From Mycobacterium lehmannii (lineage in GTDB: Bacteria; Actinomycetota; Actinomycetes; Mycobacteriales; Mycobacteriaceae), in the NCBI RefSeq assembly GCF_002245535.1, contig NZ_NKCN01000003.1:62001-126000 (forward strand): a stretch of 64,000 nucleotides of DNA. The letters are read 5' to 3'. The notes under the pieces were generated by a model. That model was not told where the DNA came from and made no database searches. It worked only from the letters and a program-made list of their open reading frames with translations. Made by a program: the position numbers and the translations under genes. Below, one piece after another: positions 25,208 through 33,960 of this stretch (positions within the stretch are counted from its first letter, which is position 1; each line of letters begins with the position of its first letter).

Positions 25208-26528
25208 TGATCGCGTCCTTCTCGCTCGCGGTTGCGGCGGCCTGTCCATTGGTGAGGCCCTTTTCCTTCTTGTAGGCGTTGACGTGGTCCCACGCGGTCT
25301 TGTGCAGGTGACGCAACAGCACCTCCTGGTCACACAACGGGAAGTCCTTGACGACACGGGTGTTGATCATCGTCTGGGTGGCTTCGAGGGTGTTGGCGTC
25401 CTGGAACGCGTACTCCTTGAACGTCACGGCCGCAAGCTCGTGGGCGAGCCGCTCGCGCGTGTTCGTCGCGGGGACAAAGTACAGGGTGCACTCGAAGATG
25501 TGCTTGTCCACGTCGGTGGGCCAGTAGTGGTAGGTCAGGTACCAACCCGGCGCCCACAGCAGCAGCGTGAAGTTCGGGAAGAACTCGAAGGAGTCCTGAC
25601 CCCAGGCGTGGTGCCGCGATGGGTTGACCGCAGGCGGAAGTTCTTCGGGCAGAATGCCCTTGATCTTCGGCCGGTCCCACGGTCCGAACAGGCCGCTGTG
25701 CAGGATCCGTTCGATGGGCTTGACCATGTTTATGTCCTTCGGCGGGCTCATCCCGCCCCACGAGGACACCATGGAGTGCCTGCCCTTGATGTCGTAGGCC
25801 AGTGCCTCGAAGCCGTAGCTGGCGAGCTTCTCGGCCTCCTCCTTGACCGCCTGCTTCATGTGCAGGATCGGAGCGTGATAGAACTCGACGAACGCGTCGA
25901 TGAACAGCTTCCAGTTCGAGTTGACCTCGGCCCGATAGGAATACGTCTCGGTCATCTCGTGGAAGGGATAACCCTCCAGCCCCTTGGCGAAGTCGCCCAG
26001 GTATTCGGTGAGGGGTTCGGCGTCGTTGTCGAAGTTGATGAAGATGAAGCCTTCCCACACTTCGCAACGCACCGGCACCAACCCGTAGTCGGCCTTGTCG
26101 ACGTCGAAGAACTCGCCCTCCTGCTGGATGAAGGTCAGATCACCCTTGAGGTTGTAGCGCCAGGCGTGGTACTTGCAGGTGAACTGGCGGCACGTGCCCG
26201 AGACCTCTTCGCCGGGGTAGTCGTTCCACACCAGCTTGTTTCCGCGATGGCGGCACATGTTGTGGAATGCGCGCACCTCGTCGCCGTCCTTGACGATGAT
26301 CACCGAGGTGCCCGCGCCCGCCGACGGCATCTCGCGCGTGAAGTAGCTGCCCTTCTTGGGAAGCCGCTCCACTCGTCCCACGTTGAGCCAGCACTTGCGG
26401 AAGATGGCCTGCTGCTCGAGCTTCCACTGCTCCGGGTCGATCGAATCGGTGTAGTCGACCGGTGCGGTGCCCAGTTCGGGCCAGTGCTCGGTCCAGCTAC
26501 CCTCTTCTGGTTTCGGGAAAAATGCCAC
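25200..26528 (-). CDS. Rieske non-heme iron oxygenase, alpha subunit (copy A)
   Basis: 442 residues. Rieske [2Fe-2S] ligands C92, H94, C118, H121 (CRHRG ... CRQFTCKYH), with 23 residues between the pairs rather than the usual 15-17. Mononuclear iron site E215-x2-H218-x4-H223 in DAFVEFYHAPILH. I chose the GTG at 26528 (start VAFFPKPEEGSWTEHWPELG), which matches the starts of copies B and C and has AGAGAGG upstream. It hydroxylates an unactivated or aromatic substrate using electrons from a reductase such as that at 59202. It shares an operon with an AhpD-like protein, the small protein, an amidohydrolase and dehydrogenases. Confidence 0.9.
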   Translation of the reverse strand: MAFFPKPEEGSWTEHWPELGTAPVDYTDSIDPEQWKLEQQAIFRKCWLNVGRVERLPKKGSYFTREMPSAGAGTSVIIVKDGDEVRAFHNMCRHRGNKLVWNDYPGEEVSGTCRQFTCKYHAWRYNLKGDLTFIQQEGEFFDVDKADYGLVPVRCEVWEGFIFINFDNDAEPLTEYLGDFAKGLEGYPFHEMTETYSYRAEVNSNWKLFIDAFVEFYHAPILHMKQAVKEEAEKLASYGFEALAYDIKGRHSMVSSWGGMSPPKDINMVKPIERILHSGLFGPWDRPKIKGILPEELPPAVNPSRHHAWGQDSFEFFPNFTLLLWAPGWYLTYHYWPTDVDKHIFECTLYFVPATNTRERLAHELAAVTFKEYAFQDANTLEATQTMINTRVVKDFPLCDQEVLLRHLHKTAWDHVNAYKKEKGLTNGQAAATASEKDAINA

Positions 26529-26533
26529 GATGT

Positions 26534-27073
26534 CTACCTCTCTGCGAGATTTTCGGCGTCTGGTTCTACGCCGAAAGTGTTGATGGCCATGGCCAGTGCG
26601 CCATAGCAGCCGATGGTGAAGACGAGGTCCATCAGCTGACGTTCCTCGAGGTGTTCGGACAGGGCGGCCCACGTCGCGTCGGAGACATTGGCGCTGTCCT
26701 GAAGTTCGTCGACCGCACGCAGTACGGCCCGGTCGAGCTCATCTGATGCCTCACCCCGTTGGACGGCGTCGATGACGTCGTCCGTCAGGCCCTCGTCGCG
26801 CCCCATTTCGACGTGGTGTCGCCACTCGTACTCGCACTCGGTCAGATGCGCGACGCGTAGGACCGCCAACTCGCGCAGCCGCGGCGGCAGTGTCGACCCG
26901 TACAGCAGGTGGAAGTTGAAACGCAGGAAGGCGCGGGTCAGCTTCGGATGGCGGACCATCGTCGCCAGCAGATTGCCCGCCCGTTCGGGATTGCGCCGTT
27001 CGGGAGACATGCTCGACAGTGCCTGCTCGACGGCATCGTCCCACTCCTGTGCGGGTAGCGGCGGCACGCGCAA
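26534..27073 (-). CDS. Carboxymuconolactone decarboxylase/AhpD-like protein
   Basis: 179 residues. The core LRELAVLRVAHLTECEYEWRHHVEMG is the CMD/AhpD signature (E-x-Cys...His), here with a single Cys rather than CxxC. I chose the TTG at 27073: AGGAAGGAGG lies 4-5 bases before it, and the 19-bp operator at 27102 would otherwise fall inside the gene. Could decarboxylate a lactone or act as a peroxidase-like or hydrolytic helper. First gene of the operon running down to 21321. Confidence 0.8.
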   Translation of the reverse strand: MRVPPLPAQEWDDAVEQALSSMSPERRNPERAGNLLATMVRHPKLTRAFLRFNFHLLYGSTLPPRLRELAVLRVAHLTECEYEWRHHVEMGRDEGLTDDVIDAVQRGEASDELDRAVLRAVDELQDSANVSDATWAALSEHLEERQLMDLVFTIGCYGALAMAINTFGVEPDAENLAER

Positions 27074-27101
27074 GGCGCCTCCTTCCTGTGTGCTCTCGGC
27101 G

Positions 27102-27120
27102 ATGAGAATCAGGTTCTCAT
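27102..27120. promoter_or_regulatory. Operator box upstream of the AhpD/Rieske operon
   Basis: ATGAGAATCAGGTTCTCAT: halves ATGAGAAT and GTTCTCAT match at 7 of 8 pairs around CAG. It is almost identical to the site at 18133 and lies 29 bp upstream of the chosen TTG start. A looser GTGAG...CTCAC inverted repeat follows at 27260-27280 before the divergent amidohydrolase. The remaining 260-bp gap (27074-27333) shows nothing else. Confidence 0.7.
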
Positions 27121-27333
27121 ATTTCGCCAATAGATTTCCACCTTTCGCGCCGACGGTCAACGCCGGAGGTCATCGACGGTGGTCACGAGGCTGCCTCTCC
27201 GAACCTAACTGCCCTGACAGGAGGCCATAGGGTGGTTTTCGGACATTGATTCTCGTAGGGTGAGAAGATAGTTTCCTCACATCGGGCACAGTCCGGATAG
27301 CTAGCCTCGGGGGACGCGACGAAAGGAACGGGC

Positions 27334-28629
27334 ATGAACAAGGACGACATGATCTTGATCAGCGTTGATGATCACATCGTCGAACCGCCCGACATGTTCA
27401 AGAACCACCTGCCCAAGAAGTACATCGACGAGGCCCCGCGGTTGGTGCACAACCCCGACGGTTCGGACACCTGGCAGTTCCGCGACACGGTGATCCCGAA
27501 CGTTGCGCTCAACGCGGTAGCGGGCCGTCCGAAAGAGGAGTACGGCCTGGAACCGCAGGGTCTCGACGAGATCCGGCCCGGCTGCTGGCAGGTCGACGAG
27601 CGAGTCAAGGACATGAACGCCGGCGGCATCCTTGGCTCGATGTGCTTCCCCTCGTTCCCCGGCTTCGCGGGCCGGTTGTTCGCCACCGAGGATCAGGAGT
27701 TCTCGCTGGCGCTGGTGAAGGCCTACAACGACTGGCACGTCGAGGAGTGGTGCGGGGCCTACCCGGCGCGGTTCATCCCGATGACGCTGCCGGTGATCTG
27801 GGATCCGGTGGAGTGCGCCAACGAGATCCGGCGCAACGCTGAGCGCGGTGTGCATTCGTTGACGTTCACCGAGAACCCCTCGGCCATGGGGTATCCGAGC
27901 TTCCACGATTTCGACCATTGGAAGCCGATGTGGGACGCGTTGGTCGACACCGAGACCGTGCTCAACGTGCACATCGGTTCTTCGGGGCGGTTGGCGATCA
28001 CCGCTCCGGATGCGCCGATGGATGTGATGATCACGCTGCAGCCGATGAACATCGTCCAAGCCGCCGCAGATCTGTTGTGGTCGCGCCCGATCAAGGAGTA
28101 CCCGACGCTCAAGATCGCGTTGAGCGAGGGCGGGACGGGTTGGATCCCATACTTCCTGGAGCGGGTCGATCGCACCTATGAGATGCACTCGACGTGGACG
28201 GGGCAGGACTTCGGGGGCAAGCTGCCCAGTGAGGTGTTCCGCGAGCACTTCCTGACCTGTTTCATCGCCGATCCGGTCGGGGTGGCCACCCGCAACGCGA
28301 TCGGGATCGACAACATCTGCTGGGAGGCCGACTACCCGCACAGCGACTCGATGTGGCCCGGCGCGCCCGAGCAGCTCGACGAGGTGCTCACCGCCAACAA
28401 CGTGCCCGACGACGAGATCAACAAGATGACGTTCGAGAACGCGATGCGCTGGTATCACTGGGATCCGTTCACCCACATCACCCGCGAACAAGCCACCGTG
28501 GGTGCCCTGCGCAAAGCCGCCGAGGGCCACGACGTCTCGATCCAGGCCCTGTCGAAGAAGGAAAAGACCGGCGCGTCGTTCGCGGACTTCGCGGCCAGCG
28601 CCAAGCAGGTGACGGGCAACAAGGACTAA
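27334..28629 (+). CDS. Amidohydrolase-2 family metal-dependent hydrolase
   Basis: 431 residues. N-terminal ISVDDHIVEPPDMF (D-x-H-type metal motif) and C-terminal ICWEADYPHSDSMWPG with the metal-binding Asp. This family includes decarboxylases and C-C or ring-fission hydrolases of aromatic and alicyclic acids. It opens a (+) strand operon with dehydrogenase, SDR, CoA-transferase, hydratase and thiolase, divergent from the Rieske operon. GAAAGGAA precedes the ATG. The visible end of the first gene in the window is a relative. Confidence 0.85.
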   Translation: MNKDDMILISVDDHIVEPPDMFKNHLPKKYIDEAPRLVHNPDGSDTWQFRDTVIPNVALNAVAGRPKEEYGLEPQGLDEIRPGCWQVDERVKDMNAGGILGSMCFPSFPGFAGRLFATEDQEFSLALVKAYNDWHVEEWCGAYPARFIPMTLPVIWDPVECANEIRRNAERGVHSLTFTENPSAMGYPSFHDFDHWKPMWDALVDTETVLNVHIGSSGRLAITAPDAPMDVMITLQPMNIVQAAADLLWSRPIKEYPTLKIALSEGGTGWIPYFLERVDRTYEMHSTWTGQDFGGKLPSEVFREHFLTCFIADPVGVATRNAIGIDNICWEADYPHSDSMWPGAPEQLDEVLTANNVPDDEINKMTFENAMRWYHWDPFTHITREQATVGALRKAAEGHDVSIQALSKKEKTGASFADFAASAKQVTGNKD

Positions 28630-28757
28630 AGAGGTCTGCAAGTATCGGAAGTTCCGGCCGCGGGGCCGGAAGGAGCGTCTATCAGTGCGCCGGTGCGGAA
28701 GCTGCGTTCACGCGCCGGCGCACTGCTCTGCGAGACGATGACAAGAGGAGAACCACC

Positions 28758-29948
28758 GTGCCCGGCGGGATGAGTTTCGAGCTGACCGAGGACCAGGAGC
28801 TGATCCGCAAGTCCGTCCGTGAGTTGGCGAGCAAGTTCGATGACCACTACTGGATGGAAAAGGACCTCGCGCACGAATTCCCGCGGGAGTTCTACGATGC
28901 GATCGCCAAGGGCGGCTGGCTCGGGATGACGATCCCCGAGGAGTACGGCGGGCACGGCCTGGGTATCACCGAGGCGACGTTGTTGCTCGAGGAGGTGTCG
29001 CGCTCCGGGGCCGCGATGAACGGCGCCAGCGCCATCCATCTGTCGATCTTCGGGATGCAACCCGTCGTCAAGCACGGCTCCGACGAGCTCAAAGCCGAGA
29101 CGCTGCCGCGGATCGTCAACGGTGATCTGCATGTGTGCTTCGGCGTCACCGAACCGGGTGCGGGGCTGGACACCTCGCGCATCACCACCTTCGCCAAGCG
29201 CGAAGGTGACAAGTACCGGGTCAACGGGCGCAAGGTGTGGATCTCCAAAGCGCTGGAGTCGGAGAAGATTCTGCTGCTGACTCGGACCGAGACGCCGGCC
29301 GACCTAGAAAAACGCGGCGCCAAGAAGACCGACGGGATGACCCTGTTCCTCACCGACCTCGATCCCGACCACGTCGACATCCGGCCCATCAAGAAGATGG
29401 GGCGCAACGCGGTCAGCTCCAACGAGGTGTTCATCGACGACCTGATGGTGCCCGTCGAGCACCGGGTCGGCGAAGAAGGCAAGGGCTTCAAGTACATCCT
29501 GGACGGCCTCAACCCCGAGAGGATGCTGATCGCGGCCGAGGCGCTGGGCATTGGTCGGGTCGCGCTGGAGAAGGCCGTGAAGTACGGCAACGAGCGGCAT
29601 GTGTTCAACCGGCCGATCGGCATGAACCAGGGCCTGCAGTTCCCGCTGGCCGACTCGCTGGCCCGCCTCGATGCGGCCGAGTTGGTGTTGCGCAAGGCCA
29701 CCTGGCTCTACGACAACGGCAAAGCGTGTGGGCGCGAAGCCAATACGGCCAAGTACCTGTGTGCTGACGCCGGTTTCGGCGCGGCCGACCGGGCCCTGCA
29801 ATTGCACGGCGGCATGGGTTACTCGGAGGAGTACCACGTTTCCCGCTACTTCCGCGAGTCGCGGCTGATGAAGATCGCACCCGTGAGCCAGGAGATGATC
29901 CTCAACTTCCTCGGCGAGCACGTTCTCGGGCTGCCGCGCAGCTACTGA
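28758..29948 (+). CDS. Acyl-CoA dehydrogenase
   Basis: 396 residues. MSFELTEDQELIRKSVRELA start region, IPEEYGGHGLG near 60, FGVTEPGAGLDTSRI near 131, NGRKVWISKALESEKI, and C-terminal QLHGGMGYSEEYHVSRYFRESRLMKIAPVSQEMILN. The usual catalytic-Glu segment is replaced by IAPVSQE, so the base is displaced. I chose the GTG at 28758 because AGAGGAGA is 7 bases upstream; an in-frame ATG 12 bp later is the alternative. Second gene of the 27334-35118 operon. Confidence 0.87.
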   Translation: MPGGMSFELTEDQELIRKSVRELASKFDDHYWMEKDLAHEFPREFYDAIAKGGWLGMTIPEEYGGHGLGITEATLLLEEVSRSGAAMNGASAIHLSIFGMQPVVKHGSDELKAETLPRIVNGDLHVCFGVTEPGAGLDTSRITTFAKREGDKYRVNGRKVWISKALESEKILLLTRTETPADLEKRGAKKTDGMTLFLTDLDPDHVDIRPIKKMGRNAVSSNEVFIDDLMVPVEHRVGEEGKGFKYILDGLNPERMLIAAEALGIGRVALEKAVKYGNERHVFNRPIGMNQGLQFPLADSLARLDAAELVLRKATWLYDNGKACGREANTAKYLCADAGFGAADRALQLHGGMGYSEEYHVSRYFRESRLMKIAPVSQEMILNFLGEHVLGLPRSY

Positions 29949-29965
29949 CGATGGAGTCCTGACTG

Positions 29966-30724
29966 ATGGTCAACTATTTCGACTTGTCGGGCAGGTCGGC
30001 CCTGGTGACCGGCGCCGCCGGCGGTATCGGCTCGGCCGTCGCGCAGGCCCTGGCCGACGCGGGCGCCGCGGTGCTCGTCACCGACATCGACAAGGACGCC
30101 GCAGCTGCGGTGGCGCAACGCATTTCAGCCGGCGGTGGGCGCGCCGAGGCCGCCGCCCTTGACGTCGCCGACCGGGAGTCCGCCGACGCGGCTGCCGCAC
30201 AGGCGGCCGCTCTGGCCGACGGTGCCCTGCACATCGTGATCAACAACGCGGGCGTGACCAAGCCGGCGATGTTCGAGAAGACGACGCAGGAGTCGTTCCG
30301 CCTGTTGTTCGACATCCATGTGATGGGCGCGTTCAACGTCACGCAGGCCGCGCTGCCGCACATCCCGACCGACGGCACCGGCCGCATCGTCAACGTCACC
30401 TCGGCGGCCGGCCTGACGGGCACGCTCGGCCAGGTCAACTACTCGGCGGCCAAGGCGGGCATCATCGGATTCACCAAATCCCTTGCGCGCGAATTGGCGA
30501 CCAAGAAGATCATGGTCAACGCGCTGGCTCCGCTGGCCGCGACACCGATGACCGAGACCATCCGCACCAACGAGAAGTTCTCGGCGAACATGATGAACCG
30601 CATCCCGATGAAGCGGTGGGCGGATCCCGAGGAGGTCGCCGGCGCGTTCGTGTTCATGGCGTCCGACGCCGCGTCCTACATCACCGGACAGGTGCTGCCG
30701 GTCGACGGCGGAATGGTGATGTGA
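29966..30724 (+). CDS. SDR family oxidoreductase (3-oxoacyl/3-hydroxyacyl-CoA dehydrogenase-like)
   Basis: 252 residues, FabG-like. ALVTGAAGGIGSAVAQ, NNAGVTKPAMF, VTSAAGLTGTLGQVNYSAAKAG (Ser, YxxxK), and YITGQVLPVDGG. Its stop overlaps the GTG of the CoA-transferase downstream. In a beta-oxidation operon lacking a fadB-type dehydrogenase, it is the natural candidate to oxidise the 3-hydroxyacyl-CoA before the thiolase step. Confidence 0.87.
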   Translation: MVNYFDLSGRSALVTGAAGGIGSAVAQALADAGAAVLVTDIDKDAAAAVAQRISAGGGRAEAAALDVADRESADAAAAQAAALADGALHIVINNAGVTKPAMFEKTTQESFRLLFDIHVMGAFNVTQAALPHIPTDGTGRIVNVTSAAGLTGTLGQVNYSAAKAGIIGFTKSLARELATKKIMVNALAPLAATPMTETIRTNEKFSANMMNRIPMKRWADPEEVAGAFVFMASDAASYITGQVLPVDGGMVM

Positions 30725-31941
30725 ACGCCGCAGCGCCACTGAGCGGCGTCACGGTCGTCGCGATGGAGCAAGCCGTGGCGGCGCCGATGTGTACCCGGGT
30801 GCTCGCCGACTTCGGCGCCCGGGTGATCAAGGTGGAGAACCCCAACGGTGGTGACTTCGCCCGCGACTACGACGACGTCGTCAATGGCCCCGGTGGGTTG
30901 GCCGCGCACTTCGTCTGGTGCAACCGCGGCAAGGAGTCGGTGACGCTGAACACCAAGGCGCCCGAGGGCATGGACCTTCTGCACCGCCTGTTGGATCGGG
31001 CGGACGCGTTCGTGTCCAACCTCGCGCCGGGCGCCACCGCGCGGATGGGCCTGGCCCCCGCCGACCTGGCCACCCGTCATCCCAACGTGATTCCGGTCGA
31101 GATCGACGGGTACGGACCCGGTGGGCCGATCTCCCACAAGCGGGCGTACGACCTTCTCGTACAAGCGGAGTCGGGATCCTGCGCGGTCACCGGCTACCCG
31201 GGAATGCCGGCCAAACCGGGACCGGCGATGGCCGACTTCTCGACGGGCCTGTACGCGGCGATCTCCATCCTGGCGCTGCTGGTCGGACGAGGCAGGGGTA
31301 ACGACGCGGCCACGAGTCCGTCGGTGGCGCTGAGCCTGTTCGACGTGATGACCGACGTGATGGGTTATCAGTTGACCTACACCCAGCATTCGGGCATCGA
31401 CCAGGAACCGCTCGGCGTCGGCTCACCCGCGGTCGCGCCCTACGGGGCGTTCCCGACGCGGGACGGTCAGACGGTGGTGCTCGGCACCACCAACGACCGG
31501 GAATGGCAGCGGGTGGCCCGCGAGATCATCGACCGCCCCGACCTCGCCGACGATCCCCGCTTCGCCACCAACCCCGACCGGTGCGCCCACCGCGAGATCC
31601 TCGAGGAGGCCATTGGAACCTGGTGCGCTCAACGTGATCTCGCCGAAATTCAGAAGATCGCCGACGACGCCGGAATCGGTAACTCGCGGTACAACGTGCC
31701 CAGCGAGGTCGTCGCGCATCCCCACCTCACCGCTCGAGACCGGTGGCGCACGGTCGTGACCCCCAAGGGCGACATCCGCGCGCTGCGCCCACCGCCGGTG
31801 ATCACCGGCTTCGAACAACCGATGGGGGCGGTGCCCGGTCTGGGTCAGCACACCGACGCCGTCCTCGGCGAATTGGGCCTCACGGCGGAGGATCTCGCGC
31901 GGTTACGCGCGGACGGAGTGATCGGGCCCGCGTACTCGTGA
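30721..31941 (+). CDS. CaiB/BaiF family III CoA-transferase
   Basis: 406 residues, single domain. SGVTVVAMEQAVAAPMCTRV at the start, VIKVENPNGGDFARDYD, and LSLFDVMTDVMGYQL carrying the probable catalytic Asp. The GTG at 30721 overlaps the SDR stop, and its own stop overlaps the next GTG, so it is translationally coupled both ways. Transfers CoA onto the acid substrate of this operon, or performs alpha-methylacyl-CoA racemisation, which uses the same fold. Confidence 0.88.
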   Translation: MNAAAPLSGVTVVAMEQAVAAPMCTRVLADFGARVIKVENPNGGDFARDYDDVVNGPGGLAAHFVWCNRGKESVTLNTKAPEGMDLLHRLLDRADAFVSNLAPGATARMGLAPADLATRHPNVIPVEIDGYGPGGPISHKRAYDLLVQAESGSCAVTGYPGMPAKPGPAMADFSTGLYAAISILALLVGRGRGNDAATSPSVALSLFDVMTDVMGYQLTYTQHSGIDQEPLGVGSPAVAPYGAFPTRDGQTVVLGTTNDREWQRVAREIIDRPDLADDPRFATNPDRCAHREILEEAIGTWCAQRDLAEIQKIADDAGIGNSRYNVPSEVVAHPHLTARDRWRTVVTPKGDIRALRPPPVITGFEQPMGAVPGLGQHTDAVLGELGLTAEDLARLRADGVIGPAYS

Positions 31942-32741
31942 GCGATGTGCTGTTGACCTCCGACAGCGACGGGGTGCGCACCCTGACGCTGAACCGGCCG
32001 GACCGTAAGAACGCGATCAACGCGCAGCTGTGGGAGGAACTGGCCGATGCGCTGCGGGTGGCCGCCCGTGACACCGCACTGCGCGCATTGGTCATCACCG
32101 GTGCTGGTGGGGCGTTCTGCTCGGGCGCCGACATCGGCGTACCCGAGGACATCCACCCGCGGCACAAGCTGCGTCGGCTCACCGACGTCGCGCTCGCGCT
32201 GCACGAACTGTCCGTGCCCACCATCGCCAAGGTGACCGGGGTCGCGGTCGGGGCCGGCTGGAACCTGGCGCTGGGTTGTGACTTCGTGGTGGCGACACCG
32301 GAAGCGCGCTTCTGCCAGATCTTTTCGAAGCGCGGCCTGTCGGTGGACCTCGGCGGATCATGGCTGCTGCCGAAGCTGGTGGGTCTGCAACAAGCGAAGC
32401 GCCTGGTGCTGTTGGCCGACATGATCGACGCCGAGGAGGCCCGCGTGCTGGGCTTGGTCACCTGGGTGAGACCCACGGACGAGATCGACGGCTTCGTCGC
32501 GGATCTGGCGGCACGGCTCGCAGCGGGCCCACCGGTCGCGTTGGCGCAGAGCAAGGCGCTGCTCAACGACGGAGCCAACGCGACACTGCGGGAGGCGCTG
32601 GCCAACGAGGCCCGCGCCCAACCGGCCAACTTCGCCACCGCGGATTCGACGGAGGCCTATGCCGCGTTCGCCGCCAAACGTGAGGCCGTATTTACTGGTC
32701 GATGGGCGCTGGGGCCCGGATCGGAGAAGAACAATGCGTGA
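31938..32741 (+). CDS. Enoyl-CoA hydratase/isomerase family protein
   Basis: 267 residues. LTLNRPDRKNAINAQLWEEL, oxyanion segment GAFCSGADIG near 57, VTGVAVGAGWNLALGCDFVVATPEARF near 98, and FSKRGLSVDLGGSWLLPKLVG. Asp in SVDLGGSW replaces the second catalytic Glu, a pattern seen in isomerase-type crotonases. GTG start overlaps the CoA-transferase stop (GTGA). Hydration or double-bond shift in the beta-oxidation sequence encoded here. Confidence 0.86.
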   Translation: MSDVLLTSDSDGVRTLTLNRPDRKNAINAQLWEELADALRVAARDTALRALVITGAGGAFCSGADIGVPEDIHPRHKLRRLTDVALALHELSVPTIAKVTGVAVGAGWNLALGCDFVVATPEARFCQIFSKRGLSVDLGGSWLLPKLVGLQQAKRLVLLADMIDAEEARVLGLVTWVRPTDEIDGFVADLAARLAAGPPVALAQSKALLNDGANATLREALANEARAQPANFATADSTEAYAAFAAKREAVFTGRWALGPGSEKNNA

Positions 32742-33879
32742 AACCGTGATCGTGGAGGCCGTGCGCACGCCGGTCGGCAAGCGCAACGGCGGATTGTCGG
32801 AGATGCATGCCGCCGACCTGTCGGCGATTGTGCTCACCGCACTGGTGGAGCGTGCGGGTATCGACCCCGAGATCGTCGACGACGTGGTGTGGGGTTGCGT
32901 GTCTCAGGTCGGCGACCAGTCCAGCAACATCGGCCGCTATGCGGTGCTGGCGGCGGGTTGGCCCGAGACGATCCCCGGCACCACAGTCAACCGCGCCTGC
33001 GGGTCGAGCCAGCAGGCGCTGGATTTCGCCGTCCACGCGGTGATGTCGGGTCAGCAGGATGTCGTCGTCGCCGGCGGGGTCGAGGTGATGAGCCGGGTGC
33101 CACTCGGTTCGGCGCGCGCCACCGGAATGCCTTACGGGCCCAAGGTCCTCGAGCGCTACGGCGACTTCACCTTCAACCAGGGCATCTCGGCGGAGTTGAT
33201 CGCCCAGAAGTGGGGCTTCTCGCGCACTCGGCTCGACGAGTACTCGGTGCGCTCACACGAATTGGCCGCCGCCGCGCAGGACAAGGGCGCGTTCGAATCG
33301 CAGCTGATGCCGGTGTTCACCGACGGTGAGCCCGTAGTGGCAGACGAAGGTGTGCGGCGGGGTAGCACGGTCGAGAAGCTCGCGGGGCTCAAGCCGGCGT
33401 TCAAGGACGACGGCGTCATCCATGCGGGCAACTCGTCGCAGATCTCCGACGGTGCCGCAGCACTGCTGGTGATGGCCGCCGACAACGCAGTGGCGCTGGG
33501 CCTGAACCCGATCGCGCGCTACCGCGCTGGTGCGGTCACCGGCGCCGACCCGGTGCTGATGCTGACCGGTCCGATCCCGGCGACGGAGAAGGTTCTGCAC
33601 AAGGCCGGAGTGGCCCTCGACGAGGTCGGTGTGTTCGAGGTGAATGAGGCGTTCGCGCCGGTGCCGCTGGCTTGGCTGGCCGAGACCGGCGCCGACGAAA
33701 ACAAACTCAACCCGCTCGGCGGGGCGATCGCATTGGGACATCCACTCGGGGCTTCGGGCGCGGTGCTGATGACGCGGATGCTGAACCACATGCGCGACAA
33801 CGGGCTTCGGTTCGGCCTGCAGACCATGTGTGAGGGCGGCGGAACCGCCAACGCGACGTTGGTCGAACTCATCGCCTAG
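32734..33879 (+). CDS. Thiolase (acetyl-CoA C-acyltransferase)
   Basis: 381 residues. Full degradative thiolase motif set: active-site Cys in TVNRACGSSQQALDF near 88, FEVNEAFAPVPL near 305, GGAIALGHPLGASGAV (His) near 335, and MCEGGGTANATLVE (second Cys) near 368. Cleaves the 3-oxoacyl-CoA made by the preceding dehydrogenase, hydratase and SDR. The ATG at 32734 overlaps the hydratase end by 8 bp. Confidence 0.92.
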   Translation: MRETVIVEAVRTPVGKRNGGLSEMHAADLSAIVLTALVERAGIDPEIVDDVVWGCVSQVGDQSSNIGRYAVLAAGWPETIPGTTVNRACGSSQQALDFAVHAVMSGQQDVVVAGGVEVMSRVPLGSARATGMPYGPKVLERYGDFTFNQGISAELIAQKWGFSRTRLDEYSVRSHELAAAAQDKGAFESQLMPVFTDGEPVVADEGVRRGSTVEKLAGLKPAFKDDGVIHAGNSSQISDGAAALLVMAADNAVALGLNPIARYRAGAVTGADPVLMLTGPIPATEKVLHKAGVALDEVGVFEVNEAFAPVPLAWLAETGADENKLNPLGGAIALGHPLGASGAVLMTRMLNHMRDNGLRFGLQTMCEGGGTANATLVELIA

Positions 33880-33960
33880 CGACCATCGCCTAGCGGCTTG
33901 ATGAACCCATCGCTGGCGATGGTGACCCAACACGTCGCCTGACTTCACGGGAGGACCCGC

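Noticed and set aside
25146..26606. 486-residue open frame on the plus strand
   Set aside because: Antisense to Rieske copy A and its small partner; no motif of its own.
27260..27280. Imperfect repeat GTGAG...CTCAC as a further copy of the ATGAGAAT operator
   Set aside because: Half-sites and spacing deviate too much (extra base, altered core); mentioned only as a weak site.
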